Source: Neiella marina (GTDB lineage: Bacteria; Pseudomonadota; Gammaproteobacteria; Enterobacterales; Neiellaceae). Taken from it: a DNA stretch of 64,000 nucleotides. Shown piece after piece: positions 27,654 to 36,414 of the stretch. Made by a program: the position numbers and the translations under genes. The notes below the pieces were generated by a model. That model saw only the letters and a program-made list of their open reading frames with translations, had not been told where the DNA came from and did not search any database. Positions within the stretch are counted from its first letter, which is position 1; every line of letters starts with the position of its first letter. Where the stretch lies: the NCBI RefSeq assembly GCF_002165625.1, contig NZ_NGNS01000003.1:62001-126000 (forward strand), in the 5' to 3' direction.

Positions 27654-27667
27654 CAAACAGGTGTTTC
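27654..27667. promoter_or_regulatory. PsrA-type operator
   Basis: CAAAC-AGGT-GTTTC fits the published PsrA consensus (G/C)AAAC-N2-4-GTTT(G/C). It overlaps the predicted transcription start (about 27662) and lies 16 bp upstream of the regulator's ATG. Confidence 0.7.
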
Positions 27668-27668
27668 A

Positions 27669-27697
27669 AATCTATGTTTGTTTTTTTAACCTGTCAA
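27669..27697 (-). promoter_or_regulatory. psrA-fadE promoter
   Basis: On the minus strand TTGACA (27692-27697), a 17-bp spacer and TAGATT (27669-27674) form a near-consensus sigma-70 promoter. The predicted start is about 27662. Confidence 0.75.
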
Positions 27698-27889
27698 GCC
27701 TTGTTATGTACTGTAAATTAACCATACGGCGCATTACTTTTCATAATAAATACAGTAACTAAAAAGTTTTTTACCAATGATTTTCTGGTCTCACAAAGGA
27801 CCTAAAAATGACGTGAATGTGACGAAATTTTCGTATATGTGTGATTGATCTCTAATCACATTACCACAAGCGAATAAATGCAAAACAAA

Positions 27890-27958
27890 ATGAACTTTCG
27901 TGAACAATTCGAGTCATACACGTTAGCAAGAGGTAAACACCTTTTCCTACTTCCCTGA
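27890..27958 (+). CDS. Possible 22-residue peptide
   Basis: The frame starts at ATG 27890 (or in-frame ATG 27878 for 26 residues) and stops with the TGA at 27956-27958, the first base pair of the terminator stem. It encodes MNFREQFESYTLARGKHLFL plus two more residues. No Shine-Dalgarno sequence is visible, so it may not be translated. Confidence 0.25.
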   Translation: MNFREQFESYTLARGKHLFLLP

Positions 27959-27999
27959 CCCAGCGACCTGATCTGTCACCTTAGCGCTGGGTTTTTTTT
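27958..27999 (+). terminator. Orphan intrinsic terminator
   Basis: ACCCAGCG (27958-27965) pairs with CGCTGGGT (27985-27992) and is followed by eight T. The upstream plus-strand gene is unknown. Confidence 0.75.
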
Positions 28000-28110
28000 A
28001 TCTTTTTTGTACAACTATTGTTCGCCGATCTATTTGGCCTCTTTCAATTACCAAATTCATTCATTAGCATTTCAGCGCGACTACCGATGATAAAAAATAT
28101 AGGGATAATC

Positions 28111-29928
28111 ATGAAACTATTCACCACTGCCAAGCCGATAGCGCTAGCAGTTACAGTGTCACTAATGGCTCTAGGCTGCAGTGAACAGCCAACCAAGCCA
28201 ACTGCTACCAAACAAGACGCAATTGATTTCGTTGCCGAAGCAGAAGCAACTCTCGCTGACTTGAGCGTTGAAGTAAGTCGTGCAGAATGGATCTATCAAA
28301 CGTACATCACTGAAGACACCGCGTCTCTGGCTGCGGACGCCGGCGAGAGTTTTACCGCAACAACGGTGGCGCTAGCGCACAAAGCGGCAAAGTTTGATGA
28401 CTTAGAGCTTCCAGATGAAGTTCGCCGTAAACTCGACAAACTGAAGCTTGCCCTAGTGTTGCCGTCTCCGTTGGACAAGGAAAAAAATGCCGAACTAGCG
28501 AAGATTGCTGCTGACCTTGGCGGTATGTATGGCAAAGGCAAATACATTACCAATGATGGCCAAGTATTGTCGCTGCCGGAGATGGGCCAAATCATGGCAA
28601 ATTCCCGCGACGCTGATGAACTGCTCGAACTGTGGCAAGGCTGGCGTCAAGTATCGCCACCGATGCGGCCGCTTTATCAACGTCAAGTTGAGCTGGCGAA
28701 CCAAGGAGCCCAAGGCCTAGGATTTGCCGATTTGGGTCAAATGTGGCGTTCAAATTACGATATGCCAGCGGATGATTTTTCCACTGAACTCGATCGCCTG
28801 TGGGGCCAGGTTAAGCCGCTCTATGATGCCCTACACTGCCATGTCCGAGCTGAACTCGGTGAGCACTATGGCACCGATCTTGTGCCGCAAGATCAGCCAA
28901 TCCCAGCTCATTTACTGGGTAACATGTGGGCCCAAAGCTGGGGGAATATCTATGATTTAGTCGGTCCAGAAAATGCCGATCCTGGATTCGATCTAACCAA
29001 ACAATTGGCCCATCATCAATACGATGAGCGCGATATGGTCAAAGCTGCCGAGGGCTTTTTCACCTCATTGGGCTTTGATCCGCTGCCAGAAACCTTTTGG
29101 CATCGCAGTCAGTTCATCCAGCCTCGCGATCGCGATGTCGTGTGTCATGCATCGGCCTGGGACTTGGACAACAAAGACGACATTCGGATTAAGATGTGTA
29201 TTCAGCGCACTGGCGAGGAATTCGCAGTGATCCACCATGAATTGGGCCATAACATCTATCAACGCGCCTACAAAGAGCAACCTTACTTGTTCCAAGGCAG
29301 CGCCAATGATGGATTTCACGAAGCCTTAGGCGACACTGTTGCACTTTCGGTGACTCCGAAATATTTAAAACAGATGGGCTTAATCGAACAAGTGCCAGAT
29401 GAATCGGCTGATTTAGGCCTGTTAATGAAAATGGCCCTGGATAAAGTCGCATTTATTCCTTTTGGCTTACTCGTCGATCAGTGGCGTTGGCAGGTGTTCT
29501 CTGGCCAAATAACGCCAGAACAATACAACCAAGCTTGGTGGCAACTTCGCGAGAAATACCAAGGCGTCAAAGCTCCTATTGCGCGCTCAGAAGCTGACTT
29601 CGATCCAGGTGCTAAATACCATGTTCCAGGCAACACGCCATACACCCGCTACTTCCTTGCCCATATCCTGCAATTCCAATTGCATCGCTCTTTGTGCCAG
29701 ACGGCAGGTGATTCCGGCAGCATTCACCGCTGTTCGATCTTTGGCAGCGATGATGCGGGCAAGGTACTGGCGCAGGGCTTAGAACTTGGCGCCAGCCAAC
29801 CATGGCAACAAACCCTTGAGGTGATGACCGGCTCCAAGGATATGGATGCAACCGCGATTTTGGATTACTTCGCACCGCTTAAAGTATGGCTTGACGAACA
29901 AAATCAAGGCCGTCAATGCGGGTGGTAA
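28111..29928 (+). CDS. M2 family (ACE-like) zinc metallopeptidase, lipoprotein
   Basis: The 605-residue product has a lipoprotein signal peptide with an LMALGC lipobox. A mature region related to angiotensin-converting enzyme follows: a dipeptidyl carboxypeptidase fold with the HHELGH zinc motif (HEXXH), a downstream Glu ligand in GFHEALGD and the C-terminal helical bundle. It probably cuts dipeptides from peptide C-termini on the periplasmic face of a membrane. The ATG at 28111 is preferred because AGGGA lies 5 bp upstream and the signal peptide starts there. A 14-bp hairpin follows the gene. Confidence 0.9.
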   Translation: MKLFTTAKPIALAVTVSLMALGCSEQPTKPTATKQDAIDFVAEAEATLADLSVEVSRAEWIYQTYITEDTASLAADAGESFTATTVALAHKAAKFDDLELPDEVRRKLDKLKLALVLPSPLDKEKNAELAKIAADLGGMYGKGKYITNDGQVLSLPEMGQIMANSRDADELLELWQGWRQVSPPMRPLYQRQVELANQGAQGLGFADLGQMWRSNYDMPADDFSTELDRLWGQVKPLYDALHCHVRAELGEHYGTDLVPQDQPIPAHLLGNMWAQSWGNIYDLVGPENADPGFDLTKQLAHHQYDERDMVKAAEGFFTSLGFDPLPETFWHRSQFIQPRDRDVVCHASAWDLDNKDDIRIKMCIQRTGEEFAVIHHELGHNIYQRAYKEQPYLFQGSANDGFHEALGDTVALSVTPKYLKQMGLIEQVPDESADLGLLMKMALDKVAFIPFGLLVDQWRWQVFSGQITPEQYNQAWWQLREKYQGVKAPIARSEADFDPGAKYHVPGNTPYTRYFLAHILQFQLHRSLCQTAGDSGSIHRCSIFGSDDAGKVLAQGLELGASQPWQQTLEVMTGSKDMDATAILDYFAPLKVWLDEQNQGRQCGW

Positions 29929-29947
29929 GCCCTTATCAATAAAGGCA

Positions 29948-29979
29948 AATCCAAGCTCGGCAAATGCCGAGCTTGGATT
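29948..29979 (+). terminator. Hairpin after the M2 peptidase gene
   Basis: Fourteen-base perfect arms (29948-29961 with 29966-29979) have a 4-nt loop. The tail ATTTGAATC is only weakly T-rich. Confidence 0.65.
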
Positions 29980-30071
29980 ATTTGAATCGCCAAAATCAAG
30001 TTCAGCAACCGTTCAGTTTCGCCATCTAAAGTAGCCGCAAATCTTCTTTCGAACTTTGCGGATACAACGAC

Positions 30072-31226
30072 ATGAACGACTCACAAGCGCTACAACAACC
30101 ACCGAATCAACCACCTCGCCAATGGCGTCAATGGCTAGGCATAGCGCTAGCCGTATATATAGTTCTACTGGCGGTTAATTCAATTGGCGATGGTTTCAAA
30201 TTCCTCTCTGGCGGCTCCCAAGGTGCCGAACAGATCTTCGCTTTTGCTACCCATCCAATCGCCGCTTTGTTACTTGGTGTGGTCGCCACATCGCTGGTGC
30301 AATCATCAAGTACAGTGACCTCGGTAATCGTCGGTTTAGTTGCAGGTGGCTTACCTATTTCAATGGCGATTCCGATGATCATGGGGGCAAATATTGGCAC
30401 CACCATCACCAATACCATGGTCAGCCTCGGTCATCTTCGCCGCGGGCAGGAATTTCGGCGCGCGTTTGCTGCTTCAACCATTCATGACTTTTTCAATTGG
30501 TTGGCGGTGATCATTCTACTGCCGTTAGAACTGATGACTGGGTTTCTGGAAAAAACCTCCACGGCACTGGTCAGCGCATTTATGGGATCGGACAATCTGT
30601 CGATGAGTGGCCTTAACTTCATGAAACCCTTATTAGCACCGGGCGAGTCCGTTATTTCTTTCGTGTTGTCATGGTTACCTGAAAATGGTCAAGCAATGGC
30701 TCAAATCATCTGTGGTATCGGCCTGATTCTGCTGGCGGTAACTGGACTCTCAAAACTGCTACGCTCGGTGATGGTTGGCAAAGCCAAGGACATTCTGAAG
30801 CGGGCTCTGGGGCGGGGTCCATTGTCTGGAATTGCATCAGGCGCCGCGGTCACCGTGTTAGTCCAATCATCGTCAACGACTACTAGCTTGATCGTACCGC
30901 TTGTCGGCTCTGGCACCCTCAAGTTACGAGAAATCTACCCCTTTACCCTTGGTGCCAATATTGGCACGACAATCACAGCCATATTAGCGGCCACGGCAAT
31001 CACCGGAGCCACAGCTCAAGCAGCGATGACAATTGCAATACTGCATCTACTATTCAACTTGCTCTCTACTGTGGTTATTTACGGCATCCCAGTGCTTCGC
31101 AACATTCCGCTGCGGTGTTCAGAAAAGCTAGCCCAAGCCGCCGCCAGTCCAAGACAGTGGGTCGCCGCAGGTTATCTAGGAACAGCGTTTTTTGCCCTAC
31201 CGGCAGGTATTCTTAGTATTACTTAA
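30072..31226 (+). CDS. Na+/phosphate cotransporter family protein
   Basis: The 384-residue inner-membrane protein carries the two inverted Na/Pi-cotransporter repeats. Each has a QSSST motif (VQSSSTVTSVIVG near residue 78, VQSSSTTTSLIVP near 262) and a GANIGTT motif. These residues bind sodium and phosphate in the SLC34 family. It lacks the C-terminal PhoU domain of longer bacterial homologues, so it resembles NptA-type importers. It is probably a single-gene unit, bounded by hairpins on both sides. Whether it imports or exports phosphate cannot be told here. Confidence 0.9.
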   Translation: MNDSQALQQPPNQPPRQWRQWLGIALAVYIVLLAVNSIGDGFKFLSGGSQGAEQIFAFATHPIAALLLGVVATSLVQSSSTVTSVIVGLVAGGLPISMAIPMIMGANIGTTITNTMVSLGHLRRGQEFRRAFAASTIHDFFNWLAVIILLPLELMTGFLEKTSTALVSAFMGSDNLSMSGLNFMKPLLAPGESVISFVLSWLPENGQAMAQIICGIGLILLAVTGLSKLLRSVMVGKAKDILKRALGRGPLSGIASGAAVTVLVQSSSTTTSLIVPLVGSGTLKLREIYPFTLGANIGTTITAILAATAITGATAQAAMTIAILHLLFNLLSTVVIYGIPVLRNIPLRCSEKLAQAAASPRQWVAAGYLGTAFFALPAGILSIT

Positions 31227-31237
31227 TACGAGATAGA

Positions 31238-31264
31238 CAAAAGCCCGGCATCACCGGGCTTTTG
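31238..31264. terminator. Bidirectional terminator
   Basis: CAAAAGCCCGG and CCGGGCTTTTG arms have a 5-nt loop between convergent nptA-like and argA genes. A/T flanks of the stem supply U-runs in both directions. Confidence 0.8.
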
Positions 31265-32587
31265 CTAGTGCAGATCCATCAATAACACTTTTGACTTGCG
31301 CTGCAAGTTGTACAGCTGCTGTTTACTCGGCGGCAAATCGCTGACATCAGCCATCACAAAACCATGTTCTAAGAACCAGTGAATACTGGTGGTGGTCAAC
31401 GCAAAGATCTGCTCGCAGCCCATGTGTTTAGCTCGTTGTACTGCAGCTTTAAGTAGCACCTCTCCGCGTTGTGCGGCTCGATAGGTAGGGTGAATAGCTA
31501 GGCAGGCAAATTCGGCACACTTGTGCTCAAGAAACGGATACAGTGCAACGCAACCGATGACCAAACCATCGCGTTCGACAACATTGAAATGTTCAATTTC
31601 GGTTTCCAACTGCTCCCGCGAACGGCGCACCAGTATGCCCTGTTGTTCCAGTGGCCGAATCAAGTCCAAAATACCGCCAATGTGCGAAATGTCGGCTGAA
31701 ATCATTCGCTCGGCGCTTTCGATCACCAGCTGAGTACCAATACCATCGCGAGAAAAGAGTTCCTGCAACAGCGCGCCATCGTCTTTATAACTCACCAAGT
31801 GGCAACGATTGACGCCACTGCGACAAGCGCGAATTGCGGCGTTAAGAAAGTTATGTGCCGCTGGGCATGCATAAACTTGATGTTCTGGTTGGCGCAAGAC
31901 ATTTTCTGCTTGGCGCGGCAGCAACTCCGCAATGACTTGCTGTTGCTCGTCTAAGATTCCCGGCAACTCAGAAAAGCCGATCATTTTTTCCGCTTTCAGG
32001 CGAATGGCAATTTGAGTGGCGATTTCTTCTGCCGTCAAGTTAAAGCTTTCGCCAGTAACTGATGCCGCAATTGGGCCGTGAAGGACGATATTGTTGCTTT
32101 GCAGTAGTTGCTCGATACATTCAACATCAATGCGACGAACTCGGCCGCTGTGACAGTGATCGATGCCATCAATCACGCCAATGGGCTGGGCGATAACGAA
32201 ATTGCCCGTAATAACATTGATATCTGAGCCCTGCATCGGCGTGTTGCTCAAACTCATCGACAATCGCGCCATAATATCGAGCTGCATGCTGCCGGTGATC
32301 TGCTTGACCTGCTCCAATACGTCGCTGTCGGTAATTCGAACCTCGTTGTGATACTGCGCATCAATGCCCTGTTTTGCCATTGCACGGTTAATCTGCGGTC
32401 TGGCACCGAACACCAATACCAATTTAATGCCCAAGGTATTTAACAACGCGATGTCGTTAAGAATATTTCGAAAATTGGGATGGTCGACAGCTTCACCACC
32501 GAGCATCACAACAAAAGTTTTACCGCGGTGGGCATTAACGTAGGGTGCAGAGTGACGGACTCCGCCGACGAGATCTGTGGTGCGCAC
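31265..32587 (-). CDS. argA: N-acetylglutamate synthase ArgA
   Basis: ArgA acetylates glutamate with acetyl-CoA, the first step of arginine synthesis. It has an N-terminal amino-acid-kinase-like domain (KTFVVMLGGEAVDH, GARPQI, VTGESFNLTAEEIA) that binds arginine for feedback. The C-terminal GNAT domain (LAIHPTYRAAQRGEVLL) does the chemistry. I chose the GTG at 32587, which gives 440 residues close to E. coli (443) and has AGGA 7 bp upstream. The frame stays open to an upstream start at 32662. No convincing ARG box was found upstream. Confidence 0.93.
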   Translation of the reverse strand: MRTTDLVGGVRHSAPYVNAHRGKTFVVMLGGEAVDHPNFRNILNDIALLNTLGIKLVLVFGARPQINRAMAKQGIDAQYHNEVRITDSDVLEQVKQITGSMQLDIMARLSMSLSNTPMQGSDINVITGNFVIAQPIGVIDGIDHCHSGRVRRIDVECIEQLLQSNNIVLHGPIAASVTGESFNLTAEEIATQIAIRLKAEKMIGFSELPGILDEQQQVIAELLPRQAENVLRQPEHQVYACPAAHNFLNAAIRACRSGVNRCHLVSYKDDGALLQELFSRDGIGTQLVIESAERMISADISHIGGILDLIRPLEQQGILVRRSREQLETEIEHFNVVERDGLVIGCVALYPFLEHKCAEFACLAIHPTYRAAQRGEVLLKAAVQRAKHMGCEQIFALTTTSIHWFLEHGFVMADVSDLPPSKQQLYNLQRKSKVLLMDLH

Positions 32588-32778
32588 TAGCCTTTCCTGT
32601 ATCGTGCTATAAAGATAGGGGCTTAGTATGCCTGTCAGCCTCGATAAAGCAATCGATGACAAACGTTATCTCGGTAGCAAGTTATTGATCCATGCGATGA
32701 ATATCGACGTTATTCGAAATACAATAGCTTGAACACAGCGCCACGACCAAACTATTAATGCCCTGATGGTTAACAAAA

Positions 32779-33324
32779 ATGATTGAATCAATACGACAGG
32801 AAGTCGAGCAATGGCTTAAGGATGTTGTGATTGGCCTCAACCTGTGCCCATTTGCTGCCCGCCCTCACCGTTTAAACCTAATCGATATCATTGTTTCGAC
32901 GGCGACCGATGAACAACAACTGCTACTGCAACTTGATGATGAAATGCGCCGGCTATTGGCTGCTCCAGTCGATGAATTGGAAACCACCATCATCGCCGTA
33001 CCTAACATGTTGCAACAGTTTGACCGCTACAATGATTTTTTGGACTTAGCAGACGCACTGCTGGAACAACAAGGATTTGCTGGCCAATTACAAATTGCCA
33101 GCTTCCACCCCCAATATCAGTTTGTTGATACTGAGCCTGACGACACTAGTAACTTAACCAATTGCTCTCCCTACCCATTACTGCATTTAATTCGCGAGCA
33201 GAGCCTAACTGACGCGCTGATGAACTACGCCGACCCCGACAAGATCCCAGAGCGAAACATTGCCAAGTTAGAACGATTGAGTTGGGAGCAGTTACGTCAT
33301 TACTTTCCATACATATTTAAATGA
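32779..33324 (+). CDS. DUF1415 family protein
   Basis: The 181-residue protein opens with VEQWLKDVVIGLNLCPFA, the signature of DUF1415, a conserved cytosolic family of unknown function. A Cys in LNLCPF and the SFHPQYQF and SPYPLLHLIREQS motifs are the most conserved parts by my recollection. The 190-bp upstream gap separates it from divergent argA. No partner can be inferred from its position ahead of metC. Confidence 0.8.
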   Translation: MIESIRQEVEQWLKDVVIGLNLCPFAARPHRLNLIDIIVSTATDEQQLLLQLDDEMRRLLAAPVDELETTIIAVPNMLQQFDRYNDFLDLADALLEQQGFAGQLQIASFHPQYQFVDTEPDDTSNLTNCSPYPLLHLIREQSLTDALMNYADPDKIPERNIAKLERLSWEQLRHYFPYIFK

Positions 33325-33411
33325 CAGCAGGCTAATCATTGCAAACGGCTTGAATACTGCAATCAATGTGTTACAACCCTAATCACTTTTCCCCGTCACA
33401 AGTGAACAGGA

Positions 33412-34593
33412 ATGACTAGCAAGCACAAAGCGACAACTGTGGTATCGGCCGGCCGCGATCCGAAATGGACCAAAGGGGTGGTCAATCCGCCAGTTATGCG
33501 CGGTTCAACGGTCGTATTCGAGTCAGTCGCACAAATGAAACAAGCGACCGGTAATCGCGCTAATCAAACGTTGTTTTATGGCCGTCGCGGCACTGAAACT
33601 ACCTTTGCTTTTGCTGATGCCATGACGCAACTGGAAGGCGGTGCGGGTTGCGCTGTTTACCCTTGCGGTACCGCTGCCATATCTGGCGCCTTGCTATCGT
33701 TCTTAAAGGCTGGCGACCATCTGTTAATGGTCGACACTGTCTATGAACCGACTCGCGACTTTTGCGACAAGATGTTAGCCAATCTCGGTATTGAGACCAC
33801 CTACTATGACCCGATGATCGGTGACAACATTGAATCTTTGCTCCAAGCCAATACCAAAGTGGTGTTTACCGAATCGCCCGGCTCAATCACCATGGAAGTA
33901 CAAGATGTACCTGCAATTGCTGAGGTCGCTCATCGCCATGGCGCCATTGTGATGCTCGATAACACATGGGGAGCTGGGGTCCTGCTCGATGCGTTCTCGT
34001 TAGGTGTTGATATCAGTATCCAGGCAGCCACTAAATACATCGTTGGGCACTCCGATGTCATGCTCGGTACGGCGGTGGCGACAAAAGAATTTTGGCCACA
34101 ACTGCGCGAAAACAGCTACCTACTTGGCCAATGTACGTCACCCGATGATTTATATTTGGCTTTGCGTGGACTTCGGACTCTCAATGTTCGGATGCAGCAG
34201 CACCAAGAAAATGCCTTGAAACTGGCCAATTGGTTAGCTGAGCGACCTGAAGTCGACCACGTCCGCCACCCAGCCTTTGCAAGCTGTCCGGGTCACCAAG
34301 TCTGGCAACGAGACTTCAGTGGCTCAAACGGTCTATTTTCGTTCGTGCTCAAACAAGGCCATCAACAAGCAACGACGGCAATGCTTGATGGCATGCAGCA
34401 TTTCAAAATGGGCTATTCATGGGGCGGCTATGAGTCACTGATCCTTGCCGTTTACGGTATTGAACGTTTGCGCACCGCCACTCAATGGCAAACAAACGGG
34501 CCACTCATTCGACTCCATGTTGGCCTCGAGCATGTTGATGATCTAATTGCTGATTTGGAAGCAGGCTTCGAGCGTTTTAACGCCACGCTATAA
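33412..34593 (+). CDS. metC: Cystathionine beta-lyase MetC
   Basis: MetC cleaves cystathionine to homocysteine, pyruvate and ammonia in methionine synthesis, using pyridoxal phosphate. The 393-residue protein shows the PLP-binding Lys in IQAATKYIVGHSD (about 207), the YPCGTAAIS phosphate loop, and FYGRRGTPTTF-like substrate residues (FYGRRGTETTF here). Its closest similarity is to proteobacterial MetC rather than MetB. AGGA lies directly before the ATG, closer than usual. No MetJ-type AGACGTCT box was noticed upstream. A hairpin separates it from the convergent cinA gene. Confidence 0.92.
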   Translation: MTSKHKATTVVSAGRDPKWTKGVVNPPVMRGSTVVFESVAQMKQATGNRANQTLFYGRRGTETTFAFADAMTQLEGGAGCAVYPCGTAAISGALLSFLKAGDHLLMVDTVYEPTRDFCDKMLANLGIETTYYDPMIGDNIESLLQANTKVVFTESPGSITMEVQDVPAIAEVAHRHGAIVMLDNTWGAGVLLDAFSLGVDISIQAATKYIVGHSDVMLGTAVATKEFWPQLRENSYLLGQCTSPDDLYLALRGLRTLNVRMQQHQENALKLANWLAERPEVDHVRHPAFASCPGHQVWQRDFSGSNGLFSFVLKQGHQQATTAMLDGMQHFKMGYSWGGYESLILAVYGIERLRTATQWQTNGPLIRLHVGLEHVDDLIADLEAGFERFNATL

Positions 34594-34603
34594 ACAAACC
34601 AGC

Positions 34604-34633
34604 GACAACGGCCCATCTTCGTGGGCCGTTGTC
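34604..34633. terminator. Hairpin between metC and cinA stops
   Basis: Twelve-base arms (34604-34615 with 34622-34633) have a 6-nt loop. T-tracts are poor on both strands, so it may be a shared 3' hairpin. Confidence 0.55.
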
Positions 34634-34634
34634 A

Positions 34635-35915
34635 TTAAACCATGTCACTCTCCACTCGCTGAATGCCAGAGTAATTGGCAAACACCTCTATTCCGGTCAA
34701 GTGACGGCGCAGCATATCCAACGCAATCGCAGCACTTTGTTTTCGAATCATCGAACGCCCACGATTTTGCAGTATCAATAATTGCCGGTACGTGTTTGTA
34801 GGCGTTTTTAATGCAAAGGCGACAGTCCCCACGGGTTTATCGGCAGTAGCGCCCGTTGGCCCGGCAATACCACTGGTTGATACCGCATAATCAGCTTCGC
34901 TGGCAGCCGCTGCGCCAATAGCCATGGCCCCCGCAACTTCCTTGGACACCGCGCCGAATTGCTCCAACAGATCCTCGGCAACGGCTAAGTCGGCCATTTT
35001 TGCAGCGTTACTGTAAGTGACATAGCCACGGTCGAAATAGCCAGAAGAGCCTGCTTCGGCCACCAACCAGTCGGCAATCATGCCACCCGTACAGGACTCT
35101 GCGGCGGCCAAACGGAGCTGCTTTGCTAACATCAAATCCTGAATACGCTGCGCCAAACTGCTTTTACCAGCAACAAAGACGTAATCACCGAGTTTGTCGC
35201 TAATGGTCTTTAGTACCTGCTCTAACACATCGTTTTCAGTGTTTGCTGGCACACTCAATTTGATTTCAATCGTTGGCATCGACGAGCGGTAACCAAGCGT
35301 TGCCCCGCCCGGCAACGTCACATCATCCAATAAATCGGCGAGTAGCGATTCACTCAACCCGACGGTCAACCAACGATGCAGTTGGGGTGTTATTTGCTGC
35401 GCTTGAGCCAATAGCGATGGGATGACTTGTTCATCAATCATGCGCTTAAATTCATGAGGTACGCCTGGCGTGAACATTAGCCGACATTGATTATGGCGAA
35501 TAGCAAACCCACATGCAGTGCCAACAGGGTTATCGATCATCTGCCCAGAGGCTGGAATCATCGCTTGCTTCAAATTCGACACCGGCATCGAACGATTCAG
35601 TTGCGCATAATATTGTTCAAGCTTTTCGCGCCACTCAGGTAGTTCACGCAAGCCTTCGTCATTGAGTTTAGCGGCAGCTTCGGCGCTCAAGTCATCACTG
35701 GTTGGCCCCAAGCCACCATTGACAATACAGGCATCGCTGCGCTCGGAGGCTAACCGAAAGGCATCAAGCAGTGATGACATATCGTCACCAACCGTAATAT
35801 GCCAGCTAAGTTTCAAGCCTGCTTCGGACAGCCGTTGCGCTAACCACGCTGAATTGGTGTCAACGATATCGCCATTTAATATTTCTTCCCCGGTGCTGAT
35901 CAGGGCAATTCTCAT
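34635..35915 (-). CDS. cinA: CinA family protein (nicotinamide-nucleotide amidase type)
   Basis: The 426-residue protein has an N-terminal MoaB/MogA-like domain (ALISTGEEILNGDIVDTNS, GGLGPTSDD) and a C-terminal PncC amidase domain (AAAESCTGGMIADWL, STSGIAGPTGATADKPVGTV). PncC deamidates nicotinamide mononucleotide to nicotinic acid mononucleotide in NAD recycling. The N-terminal domain can have ADP-ribose pyrophosphatase activity in some homologues. GGAG lies 6 bp before the ATG. It follows rlmA and sixA with short gaps (9 and 25 bp), so the three likely form an operon. Confidence 0.9.
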   Translation of the reverse strand: MRIALISTGEEILNGDIVDTNSAWLAQRLSEAGLKLSWHITVGDDMSSLLDAFRLASERSDACIVNGGLGPTSDDLSAEAAAKLNDEGLRELPEWREKLEQYYAQLNRSMPVSNLKQAMIPASGQMIDNPVGTACGFAIRHNQCRLMFTPGVPHEFKRMIDEQVIPSLLAQAQQITPQLHRWLTVGLSESLLADLLDDVTLPGGATLGYRSSMPTIEIKLSVPANTENDVLEQVLKTISDKLGDYVFVAGKSSLAQRIQDLMLAKQLRLAAAESCTGGMIADWLVAEAGSSGYFDRGYVTYSNAAKMADLAVAEDLLEQFGAVSKEVAGAMAIGAAAASEADYAVSTSGIAGPTGATADKPVGTVAFALKTPTNTYRQLLILQNRGRSMIRKQSAAIALDMLRRHLTGIEVFANYSGIQRVESDMV

Positions 35916-35940
35916 TGTGTTACTCCATTAAAATGAGCAA

Positions 35941-36405
35941 TTAAGTATTCTTTGGATAATCAAATTCGAACAATTCACTGGCATCTTTAGTGATGCCAAA
36001 CTTTGCCACTGCCAGCGTTGGGAAGGCCTCAATCTCGTGCCCAGCTAAGGTTTCACTGAGCTCATGAATGCTAGGGTTGTGGCCGACAAGCCAGATCACC
36101 GATTCGTCGCGTTGTTTTAGCAATGCCAACATATCTTGGGCATCGCCGGGATAAAGCCTAGGTTCAACCAACAAGATTCGCGGCTCAAGTTGCATTGAAG
36201 CAATCAAACTGCCGGCCGTGGTGTAGGCTCTAACAGCTGGCGAGCACAAAATAATGTCTGGCTTGCTGGACAACAAAATATCACGCTGGGCCATGGTTTC
36301 AGAGGCCTGATAGCCTCTGACATTGAGTGGCCGTAAATGATCAGCAACATCGTGTCGCCAACTTGATTTGGCATGGCGAATTAACAAGATTTGTTGGTTC
36401 ATCAT
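35941..36405 (-). CDS. sixA: Phosphohistidine phosphatase SixA
   Basis: SixA is a small histidine-phosphatase-superfamily enzyme that removes phosphate from histidine on phosphotransfer domains such as ArcB HPt or PtsO. The 154-residue protein has the RHG-like motif RHAKSSW (R10, H11), which forms the phosphohistidine intermediate, and a second His in VGHNPSIHEL. It lies 9 bp after rlmA and 25 bp before cinA on the same strand. Confidence 0.9.
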   Translation of the reverse strand: MMNQQILLIRHAKSSWRHDVADHLRPLNVRGYQASETMAQRDILLSSKPDIILCSPAVRAYTTAGSLIASMQLEPRILLVEPRLYPGDAQDMLALLKQRDESVIWLVGHNPSIHELSETLAGHEIEAFPTLAVAKFGITKDASELFEFDYPKNT

Positions 36406-36414
36406 TGGTAGCTC

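Larger units (their letters stand above)
27700..28000 (+). ncRNA. Candidate small RNA or leader between psrA and the M2 peptidase
   Basis: A strong plus-strand terminator (27958-27999) has no annotated gene in front of it. The region before it contains a 7-bp-arm inverted repeat (27840-27846 with 27854-27860) and a 22- or 26-codon frame ending exactly at the terminator. No convincing promoter was found, so both ends of the RNA are uncertain. It may instead be a leader of the peptidase gene that starts 112 bp further on. It does not match a small RNA family that I know. Confidence 0.35.

Noticed and set aside
27709-27757. TACTGTA/TACAGTA as a LexA box
   Set aside because: The arms are about 35 bp apart; a LexA box needs an 8-bp core.
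27840-27860. TGTGA...TCACA as a CRP site
   Set aside because: The half-sites are 11 bp apart instead of 6, so it is only an inverted repeat.
27931-28000. Spot 42-like small RNA
   Set aside because: AGAGGTAA is shared, but the rest and the gene context (polA) do not match.
32588-32760. ARG boxes upstream of argA
   Set aside because: TGAAT and ATTCG occur near 32700, but spacing and arms do not fit the 18-bp ArgR consensus.
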